Source of the DNA: RGIG8497 sp045593265 | GTDB lineage: Bacteria > Bacillota > Clostridia > RGIG6154 | Assembly (NCBI GenBank): GCA_045593265.1 | Contig: JAZNWH010000017.1 | Coordinates: 1 to 11,762, forward strand | Direction of reading: 5' to 3' | DNA length: 11,762 nt | Part shown: positions 6,640 through 11,762 of the stretch, in pieces | How the letters are laid out: every line of letters starts with the position of its first letter | Position numbering within the stretch: the first letter of the stretch is position 1 | Made by a program: the position numbers and the translations under genes | The notes under the pieces: model-generated | The model's database searches: none | Told to the model about the DNA's origin: nothing | Seen by the model: the letters and a program-made list of their open reading frames with translations, nothing else

Positions 6640-7053
6640 ATGAAAAATGCAATTATTGATGAAATAAATTTAAAATACAAATGTGAAAATGGTAATGAAA
6701 GAGAGGAAAATAAAATGACAAAATTAGGATTATACGAATCGAGAACATTCGGTAGAATTTCGTACGGTTTTGTAAGAGATGACAAAGGCATGGTATATAT
6801 CAAAGAAGATGAAGCGGAAATAATTAGATGGATGTATAAGATGTGCATTCAAGGATTGAGTTTGTTGCAAATTCAGGCAGAATTAATCAGAATGGGAATC
6901 AATTCTCCTACTGGCAAGGAAGAATGGTCTGTTGTGACAATAAGTAAAACTATAGATAATGTGAATAATTGCTACATAGTATCAGATGAAGACTATCGTA
7001 CTGCGACCAAAGAAAAAATGTTTAGGGCAAGAAACGACAGAAGAAGATGGTGA
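6640..7053 (+). CDS. Stand-alone 'Recombinase' DNA-binding domain protein, no catalytic domain
   Basis: A 137-residue protein matching the PF07508-type 'Recombinase' domain of large serine recombinases. Visible blocks are 'RISYGFVRDDKGMVYI', 'DEAEIIRWMYKMCIQGLSLL', and 'MGINSPTGKEEWSVVTISKT' (about residues 39-104). It parallels residues about 175-250 of the neighbouring full recombinase ('IESPTGNKRWSSNSVSGILK'). The catalytic serine domain, zinc ribbon and coiled coil are absent. Three in-frame starts each have a Shine-Dalgarno: GTG 6583 (GGAGGG), ATG 6640 (AAGGAGG at 6625-6631, 8-base spacing, the best) and ATG 6715 (GAGAGG). The basic C-terminus 'RARNDRRRW' suggests nucleic-acid contact. 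It may be a degenerate recombinase or a deliberate accessory protein that binds the same sites. The clean ORF with good ribosome binding sites favours a functional gene. Confidence 0.75.
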   Translation: MKNAIIDEINLKYKCENGNEREENKMTKLGLYESRTFGRISYGFVRDDKGMVYIKEDEAEIIRWMYKMCIQGLSLLQIQAELIRMGINSPTGKEEWSVVTISKTIDNVNNCYIVSDEDYRTATKEKMFRARNDRRRW

Positions 7054-7113
7054 TAGGTAGAATTGCAGATTTGGTATATAATTATTCCATAAATAAGAAA
7101 GGGGTAATTATAT

Positions 7114-7692
7114 ATGAGCAAATCAGCAATTCAAAATCAACTTCAATATGTTATTGCGAATGAACAATATTTAAAACCACTATTGGATTCAGGTAAGATT
7201 AGTATTGAGGTTTATAATGAAGTTTTAGAAAATCTGTATAATGAATGCGAACTCTGGAAATACGGCAGAATGAAAAATCCAAGAGTAGAATTTAACAAAA
7301 AGAAACGAGAACCTAAGCAAACAATAGCGAAGCAAAATCCCGGGTACATTTCATTGACAGAATTGGCAAAAGGTTTTAGTAACATTCAAGCCGGATATAC
7401 AATTCACAATTGGTTAAGGGATGAAAATACAGTTAAGTTTCTTGCACTCTGGGAGAAAAAGCACAACGCGAAATTTGTTGATTTAATTCTGGGTAAAAGA
7501 ATGACTCTTACACCCAAGATTTGGATTGACAGAACTAAAGCTATTGGTATGGTATCGAGGCAAGGCAGGGGTGGTGGCACCTATGCGCATAAAGAAATTG
7601 CAATGCATTTCATGTGCTGGGTTTCTGCTGAAATGATGCTGAAAATAATAGAGAAATATATGGAGGTTATTAGTGATGAAGAAAGTAATTGA
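7114..7692 (+). CDS. SHOCT-like / KilA-N domain protein
   Basis: A 192-residue protein. The first 50 or so residues, including 'YLKPLLDSGKISIEVYNEVL', resemble a SHOCT-type helical hairpin, as in small proteins often found beside clostridial serine recombinases. After a basic linker ('NKKKREPKQ') comes a KilA-N domain at about 78-185: 'YISLTELAKGFSNIQAGYTI', 'NWLRDENTVKFLALWE', then 'GRGGGTYAHKEIAMHFMCWV' and a final amphipathic helix. KilA-N is a DNA-binding fold of phages, large DNA viruses and their relatives, so a DNA-binding or regulatory role within the element is likely. ATG 7114 follows AAAGGGG (7098-7104) by 9 bases. The 3' end overlaps the recombinase gene by 17 bases, implying coupled translation and a joint role. 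Its target is unknown. Confidence 0.85.
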   Translation: MSKSAIQNQLQYVIANEQYLKPLLDSGKISIEVYNEVLENLYNECELWKYGRMKNPRVEFNKKKREPKQTIAKQNPGYISLTELAKGFSNIQAGYTIHNWLRDENTVKFLALWEKKHNAKFVDLILGKRMTLTPKIWIDRTKAIGMVSRQGRGGGTYAHKEIAMHFMCWVSAEMMLKIIEKYMEVISDEESN

Positions 7693-9226
7693 AATACCTG
7701 CCACAATATTTCCTAAAATCAAAGACGATAAAGTAAAACTTAATGTCGCAGCATACTGCAGAGTAAGCACAGAAAAAGAAGAGCAAGAAAATAGTCTTGA
7801 AATTCAAATAACACATTATAAGAATGAAATCGAAAGGAATCCCAACTGGACTCTGGTAGATGTTTTTGTCGATTTCGGTGTAAGTGGTTTAAATGACACA
7901 AAGAGAACAGAATTCATGCGAATGATTGAAATGTGTGAAAAGGGTAAAATTGATCTGATCCTTACAAAATCAATTTCGAGATTTGCACGAAATCAGCTTG
8001 ATTGTTTGAGTTACATAAGGAAGTTAAAACTCAAGAATATCGGAATCAGATTTGATAAAGAAGGAATTAACACACTTGATCCTTCAAGTGAGATTTTCCT
8101 CTCTTGGTTTAGTGCGTTTGCTCAGGCAGAAAGTGAATCACTTAGTATGAATATAACGAGAGGAAAGAGAATGGGATATAAGGAAGGTAAATTTCCGTTT
8201 CCGTTTTCACTGTATGCTTATAAGAGAGGAGAGAATGGACAACCTGAAATCATTCCGGAAGAAGCCGCGGTAGTACGAAAAATGTTTTACCTATATATTG
8301 AGGGGAATTCTATAAATAATATAATTGACTGGCTTGAAGAAAATGAGATTGAATCTCCAACGGGCAATAAGAGATGGAGTTCAAATTCGGTAAGCGGAAT
8401 TCTGAAGAATGAAAAGTATAAAGGTGATGCATTGCTTCAAAAGACATATACTGTTGATTACCTAACAAAAACTGTCGCAAGAAATAAAGGTGAGGTTGCT
8501 CAGTATTATGTTGAAAATAGTCATGAGGGAATAGTATCTAGAGAAATTTTTGATATGGTTCAGGATGAAATGAAACGAAGAAGAAACTATCCGAGAGATA
8601 AGTTAATTTCATTTTCCTCTAATTATGCTTTAACCGGAATTGTGTTATGTGCAGAATGCGGTGCGAGATACAGAAGGGTAACCTGGGCACGAAATGGTAA
8701 GAAGAGAATTGTGTGGAGGTGTTCAGAGAGACTTGAAACCGGAATACAAAACTGTAAGAATTCCCCGTCAATTCCTGAAGATAAATTAAAAGATGCAATT
8801 CTGTCAGGTTTACCTCAGACATCACACGATATTTCAAATATAACCAAAATGGTTAAGAATGAAATTGGGACTGTAATTAATAAGAATGATGAGCAGAATG
8901 AATATACCATAAAATCAAAAATCAAGAAAATCGAAAAGGAGATTCAAGTATTAAATCAAATCGTGAATGAAGTAGAAGATAACCAAGTGTATCTTGATAA
9001 AATTAGGGAGCGTGAGAATGAATTTGAAATACTAAATTCAAAACTTATTGAGTGCGCCAAATGTGAAATGAATGACATTGAAGCATATATAAACGAGAAT
9101 AAAGTCAACATGCTTGAATATTTTGATGCAGTTGTAAGGAATACGGTTGAATCAGTTATGGTAACTCCACCGAATAGAATTAAAATCAAATATGTAGGTG
9201 GAATTGAAATAACTAAATTTATTTAA
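7676..9226 (+). CDS. Large serine recombinase (resolvase/integrase family)
   Basis: A 516-residue large serine recombinase, the enzyme class that integrates and excises phages and conjugative elements through a phosphoserine-DNA intermediate. The catalytic domain (about 20-165) shows 'AAYCRVSTEKEEQENSLEIQ' with nucleophile S31 and R29, 'DFGVSGLNDTKRTEF', and 'ILTKSISRFARNQLD'. The Recombinase domain spans about 175-275. A zinc ribbon has C325-x2-C328 and C349...C360. A coiled coil at about 410-465 (from 'KSKIKKIEKEIQVLNQ') is the subunit-interaction region that controls direction. Length and domain order are complete, so it should be active. ATG 7676 and GTG 7673 share GGAGG (7662-7666), and I prefer the ATG. 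It is the last gene of the recombinase module, with a separate promoter after it. Confidence 0.95.
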   Translation: MKKVIEIPATIFPKIKDDKVKLNVAAYCRVSTEKEEQENSLEIQITHYKNEIERNPNWTLVDVFVDFGVSGLNDTKRTEFMRMIEMCEKGKIDLILTKSISRFARNQLDCLSYIRKLKLKNIGIRFDKEGINTLDPSSEIFLSWFSAFAQAESESLSMNITRGKRMGYKEGKFPFPFSLYAYKRGENGQPEIIPEEAAVVRKMFYLYIEGNSINNIIDWLEENEIESPTGNKRWSSNSVSGILKNEKYKGDALLQKTYTVDYLTKTVARNKGEVAQYYVENSHEGIVSREIFDMVQDEMKRRRNYPRDKLISFSSNYALTGIVLCAECGARYRRVTWARNGKKRIVWRCSERLETGIQNCKNSPSIPEDKLKDAILSGLPQTSHDISNITKMVKNEIGTVINKNDEQNEYTIKSKIKKIEKEIQVLNQIVNEVEDNQVYLDKIRERENEFEILNSKLIECAKCEMNDIEAYINENKVNMLEYFDAVVRNTVESVMVTPPNRIKIKYVGGIEITKFI

Positions 9227-9280
9227 ACACTATGTTGCAAGATGCTAAAACATTTACTTTATATTTCTCCCTATTGCCAA

Positions 9281-9309
9281 TTGCATTATTTGCCGAATTA
9301 TGGTATAAT
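9281..9309 (+). promoter_or_regulatory. Extended -10 promoter of the cargo operon
   Basis: TATAAT (9304-9309) is preceded by TGG, giving TGGTATAAT. A weak -35 TTGCAT (9281-9286) lies exactly 17 bases upstream. It sits in the 160-base gap after the recombinase gene and about 70 bases before ATG 9387, whose Shine-Dalgarno GGAGGGG is at 9376-9382. The design matches the promoter at 6318-6346. Confidence 0.65.
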
Positions 9310-9386
9310 ATAAAAGCTTTAAGTTACAAAACATTAAAATAATATGTGTAATTCCTGTATTATAGGATAATGGTCGGAGGGGAAAT

Positions 9387-10388
9387 ATGTACTTTTTATC
9401 TTTTATAGCATATGCTGCTGATGCTGCTTCTGAGGTAACTCAAACAGCAACCAGGACTGATATGGTTATCGGAATTGGTGACATTGCAGTAAACTTTGTC
9501 GTTGGGATTGTGTCTATTTTAATTACATTGTTATTAACACTTAAGACAATTAAGCAATTAAAGTTATCGTATAGTATTCATATATATCAAATCCTATCTA
9601 AATCGTTAACTGATAGAAGTAACATTGCAGATTTAGAAATTAAATATAAGAATGAAAAATTGAAAAACCCATGTTTGCTTACAGTAGAAATCGTAAATAC
9701 AGGAAATAAGTCTATAATTAATCCACCGATAAAGATAAGAAGCAACCATAATATAGGAATCATTCCTGGGTATTTTGAAGATATACCAAATGGATATGAA
9801 AATATGTGGAGTATGAATTTAGAAACTGCAAATTGTTGTAGTCTGTCTTTGGAACATATTAATCCTAAACAGGTTGTAAAAGCTCGGTTTTTCTTGGATG
9901 AAATGCCACAGGATAAAATAATTTTTGAATGTCCAATGGCAGACATGCAATTACAAGAAATTACTTATGATGTAAAAAAAGAATCAAGTTCAAAAATTAA
10001 TTTTAAGGCAAATTATATTTTGATTGCTATTACGATTTTAATGTTTTCTACTATAGGTTCGTGGGCGATATATCTTTCAGAATTAATATGGATAAGTGGC
10101 TTGCGTATACCATCCTACCTAGCTGCTGCATTTATTATGGGAGTCCTTATTCTTGCTATTATTTTTAATTTGTGTGGTATAAATTGGTTAGATGACTATG
10201 TGCGTTTAAATAGAAAACGAAATATATTGTTTAAGATTTCTCTGTTCATACTTAGTTGTGTGATACTGTATTTAATAACATTTGATATACTAATTGTTAA
10301 AGCGGTATCACAAATAATAGCTGGAATCATATCATTGTTATTGTTAGCATTATTGATACACATATCAATGATATCATATAAGGAATAA
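9387..10388 (+). CDS. Membrane protein, 1 + 4 transmembrane segments around a cytosolic domain
   Basis: A 333-residue protein that I do not recognise. A hydrophobic segment at about 33-54 is followed by the basic 'KTIKQLKLSY', so by the positive-inside rule the domain after it faces the cytosol. Residues about 60-205 form a soluble region with alternating hydrophobic strands, including 'LEIKYKNEKLKNPCLLTVEI' and 'VNTGNKSIINPPIKI', suggesting a beta-sandwich. Four more segments follow at about 208-232, 240-263, 279-300 and 305-327, with a basic loop 'RLNRKRN' between the third and fourth of the five segments. A membrane module coupled to a sensory cytosolic domain is a common plan for bacterial effector proteins, but no named family can be assigned. 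The start has a strong GGAGGGG. It heads a tight operon with a methyltransferase and a membrane-anchored protein, and is visibly richer in A/T and in AAA/TTA codons than the housekeeping genes. Confidence 0.8.
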   Translation: MYFLSFIAYAADAASEVTQTATRTDMVIGIGDIAVNFVVGIVSILITLLLTLKTIKQLKLSYSIHIYQILSKSLTDRSNIADLEIKYKNEKLKNPCLLTVEIVNTGNKSIINPPIKIRSNHNIGIIPGYFEDIPNGYENMWSMNLETANCCSLSLEHINPKQVVKARFFLDEMPQDKIIFECPMADMQLQEITYDVKKESSSKINFKANYILIAITILMFSTIGSWAIYLSELIWISGLRIPSYLAAAFIMGVLILAIIFNLCGINWLDDYVRLNRKRNILFKISLFILSCVILYLITFDILIVKAVSQIIAGIISLLLLALLIHISMISYKE

Positions 10389-10426
10389 CAATTAAACTAT
10401 GTTAATAAAAATAGGAGATATGACAT

Positions 10427-11122
10427 ATGAAGTTTAAGCGAAAAACAGATAATGTTTGGGATAATGTATGGAAAAGTGATGTTTATTCAGATCCTGAACT
10501 AAGAAAAGTAAAGGCAAAAAGAAAAGTGGAAAACTTATTAAACCATGTTAAGATCAACAGCTCAACTACAATTCTTGATTTGGGTTGTGGTGGGGGATAT
10601 GTAACAAGAGAGTTATATAATAAAACTGGGGCGAAGATATATGGGATAGACAACTCAGAAGAGGCAATCAAACTTTCGAAAGACAAATCAAAAGACCTAC
10701 CAGTTATATATAAAAAATGTGATATTACAAATTTAACATATAGTGATAATTTTGCAGATGTTGTTTTATGTATTGGAGTTTTAGAACATATTCAAAATTA
10801 TGAAATTTGTTTATCTGAAATAAAAAGGGTTTTAAAGAATAATGGAGTATTATATGTCGTTTCATCAAATAAAAACAGTTTCATTTATCAGCAAAGAATT
10901 ATAAGACAGAAATTAGGATTATGGAATTACGGATATCAAAAAAATTGGGAAATGAAAGATTTAGAAAATATTTTTTCTGCACATGATTTTTGTATGCAGC
11001 ATATGAATGTCGGGTCGGGAATTGAAAATTTTAAATTTGTTGATAAATTGGACAAATTGTTTTCAACTTCGACCAACGAAAAAGGTAGATATATATATTA
11101 CATAGGAAGGATCAAAAAATGA
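10427..11122 (+). CDS. Class I SAM-dependent methyltransferase
   Basis: A 231-residue Rossmann-fold methyltransferase of the Methyltransf_11/25 type. Motif I is 'ILDLGCGGGYVT' (49-60). The ribose-binding acidic residue is D75 in 'YGIDNSEEAIKLS'. 'FADVVLCIGVLEHI' (109-122) is the motif IV-like block and 'EIKRVLKNNGVLYVVSSNKN' follows. There is no DNA-methylase signature such as DPPY or NPPF, and no target-recognition domain, so a small molecule, lipid, sugar or protein substrate is more likely than DNA. The N-terminal 40 residues are charged and carry no membrane segment. ATG 10427 follows AGGAG (10413-10417) by 9 bases, 38 bases after the preceding stop. The stop codon overlaps the next start as ATGA, so the product is probably made with its neighbour's. 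Confidence 0.88.
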   Translation: MKFKRKTDNVWDNVWKSDVYSDPELRKVKAKRKVENLLNHVKINSSTTILDLGCGGGYVTRELYNKTGAKIYGIDNSEEAIKLSKDKSKDLPVIYKKCDITNLTYSDNFADVVLCIGVLEHIQNYEICLSEIKRVLKNNGVLYVVSSNKNSFIYQQRIIRQKLGLWNYGYQKNWEMKDLENIFSAHDFCMQHMNVGSGIENFKFVDKLDKLFSTSTNEKGRYIYYIGRIKK

Positions 11123-11762
11123 CATTAGAAAATTTGGTATGTGGTGTGATAGGATCAATATTAGCAACGATTATTATAACTATATCAACTAAATTATATT
11201 TTGGAGTATGTGGTATTCAAGAATTAAAAAATAATATACGTCTTATAAAGGATTGTTTTAAAGGTGGAATTATTAATATATTTCCTAGCCGGGTGAGTTA
11301 CATGCAACATAAAGATCACGGAACTGAGTCACAATATATATCTAGTTGCAGTGATAAATTACTATATGTGGGATATTGGCTTGCTCAAGGCACGGAAGTG
11401 GGGGACATATTAGAAACTTTAAGAAAATTAGTATTTGAAAATAAATACATTGAAGTAGTTTTATTAAACCCGAATAATGATGAATTAGTTAGAGGTTTAG
11501 CTGATTATATGAAGATCGATTGTGAGGAAATGAAGATAAGAATTAAGTATAGCTTGTCAAAATTATGTGAAATTAAGAATACCTTAACAAGTGAATTACG
11601 TACGCATTTCCAAATAAAAATACACGATGTTCCCATTAATGCATCTGCTTTTTTAATAGATTATGAACATACGTCTAAAATGAAAATACTAGTAGATTAT
11701 AAGTTGTATAATCAACAACGTGAAAAGAGTTATGGGATAGAATTTGCTGGAAATGATAAGAT
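11119..11762 (+). CDS. Membrane-anchored protein with possible PLD-like fold (3' truncated by window)
   Basis: An open frame of 214 codons runs without interruption to the window edge. ATG 11119 overlaps the methyltransferase TGA as ATGA and has AGGAAGG (11104-11110) eight bases upstream, so it is well supported as a gene. Residues about 5-25 form one transmembrane anchor ('LVCGVIGSILATIIITIS'). After 'GGIINIFPSRVSYMQ', the region from residue 75 or so reads 'SSCSDKLLYVGYWLAQGTEV', then 'YIEVVLLNPNNDELVRG', then 'IHDVPINASAFLIDYE'. This order (strand-Gly loop, helix, 'vLLnPn', late 'hDvp.n.s.fliD') resembles the half-domain of phospholipase D-like or DUF5919-type proteins. No intact HxK(x)4D catalytic motif is visible, only 'HTSKMKILVD'. 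Its function is unknown. It could be a sensor, a ligand-binding protein or a degenerate nuclease or lipase fold, and the missing C-terminus could hold the active half. Confidence 0.75.
   Translation, partial: MTLENLVCGVIGSILATIIITISTKLYFGVCGIQELKNNIRLIKDCFKGGIINIFPSRVSYMQHKDHGTESQYISSCSDKLLYVGYWLAQGTEVGDILETLRKLVFENKYIEVVLLNPNNDELVRGLADYMKIDCEEMKIRIKYSLSKLCEIKNTLTSELRTHFQIKIHDVPINASAFLIDYEHTSKMKILVDYKLYNQQREKSYGIEFAGNDK

Larger units (their letters stand above)
6318..11762 (+). mobile_element. Putative serine-recombinase mobile element with cargo (right end not in window)
   Basis: After the terminator of a conserved ribosomal-protein operon the sequence changes to a recombinase module (stand-alone recombinase domain, SHOCT/KilA-N protein, large serine recombinase) and then to three unrelated, very AT-rich genes. 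This is the usual layout of an integrated element of the large-serine-recombinase type inserted in an intergenic gap. No attachment-site pair, capsid, relaxase or replication gene is visible, so the class of element (prophage remnant, conjugative or small integrative island) is undetermined. The left boundary is placed at the promoter only for convenience and probably lies somewhere in 6232-6500. Confidence 0.5.

Noticed and set aside
6232..6640. CRISPR array, tRNA or riboswitch in the largest gap between clear genes.
   Set aside because: There are no regularly spaced repeats, no tRNA cloverleaf and no recognisable riboswitch core. Only the palindrome, promoter, short ORF and hairpin listed as features are seen.
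7062..7082. TATAAT at 7077-7082 as a promoter for the KilA-N gene.
   Set aside because: No -35 element is found at suitable spacing, and the gene is better explained as part of the transcript starting upstream.
9232..9253. Imperfect hairpin (ATGTT/AACAT outside, GCA/TGC inside) just after the recombinase stop, as a possible terminator.
   Set aside because: The stem is broken by a 3-base bulge, has few G-C pairs and is not followed by a T-run.
6419..9377. TGGTCGGA occurs at 6419-6426 and 9371-9378, flanking the recombinase genes like an attachment-site pair.
   Set aside because: An 8-base match between two stretches of a few hundred bases is expected by chance. The flanks do not extend the match and the second copy overlaps the Shine-Dalgarno of the next gene.
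10329..10374. Inverted repeats ATTGATA/TATCAAT (10352-10369) and ATATCATTG/CAATGATAT near the end of the membrane protein gene.
   Set aside because: They are short, AT-only or nearly so, inside coding sequence for a hydrophobic Ile/Ser-rich tail, and have no terminator or operator context.
10427..11122. Reading the methyltransferase as part of a restriction-modification or DNA-methylation (BREX/DISARM-like) system.
   Set aside because: It lacks DPPY/NPPY-type DNA methylase motifs and a target-recognition domain, and no nuclease or helicase gene is adjacent in the window.

Overview
The window most likely comes from the chromosome of an anaerobic Firmicute of class Clostridia. The strongest evidence is the IspH-ribosomal protein S1 fusion gene in the order cmk, plsC, ispH-rpsA, downstream of an HI0933/BaiN-type flavoprotein. 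This fusion and order are known from Clostridia. AT-rich sequence, strong AGGAGG-type Shine-Dalgarno sites and very tight gene packing agree. All supported genes are on the + strand.

Region 1 (1-6231) is conserved chromosome. The C-terminal part of a family-5 solute-binding protein (1-768) overlaps an RpiR/MurR-type SIS regulator (761-1618), which overlaps an FAD-dependent oxidoreductase (1599-2825). Next come cytidylate kinase (2835-3494), a small PlsC-type acyltransferase (3495-4064, GTG start directly after the cmk stop codon) and the IspH-S1 fusion (4107-6197). Gaps are 0-42 bases, so this reads as one operon, and it ends at a strong intrinsic terminator (6204-6231). Inside the fusion the codon use changes sharply at the IspH/S1 junction, where there is also an in-frame ATG behind a GAGGAGG.

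Region 2 (about 6232-9226) looks like the left part of an integrated element. It holds a lone palindromic repeat, an extended -10 promoter with a 9-base direct repeat at its start point, a possible 31-codon leader ORF, a 15-bp terminator-like hairpin, a stand-alone 'Recombinase' DNA-binding domain with no catalytic domain, a SHOCT-like/KilA-N protein, and a full-length large serine recombinase.

Region 3 (9227-11762) is probably cargo. A second promoter of the same design drives a membrane protein with one N-terminal and four C-terminal membrane segments around a cytosolic domain, a class I SAM-dependent methyltransferase, and a third gene overlapping it by ATGA. The third gene encodes a membrane-anchored protein with a possible phospholipase D-like fold and runs off the right edge. 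I do not recognise this three-gene set as a described system. It is the best candidate here for something new, possibly defence or membrane-associated, but that is inference from context. The right end of the element and its attachment sites are not visible.
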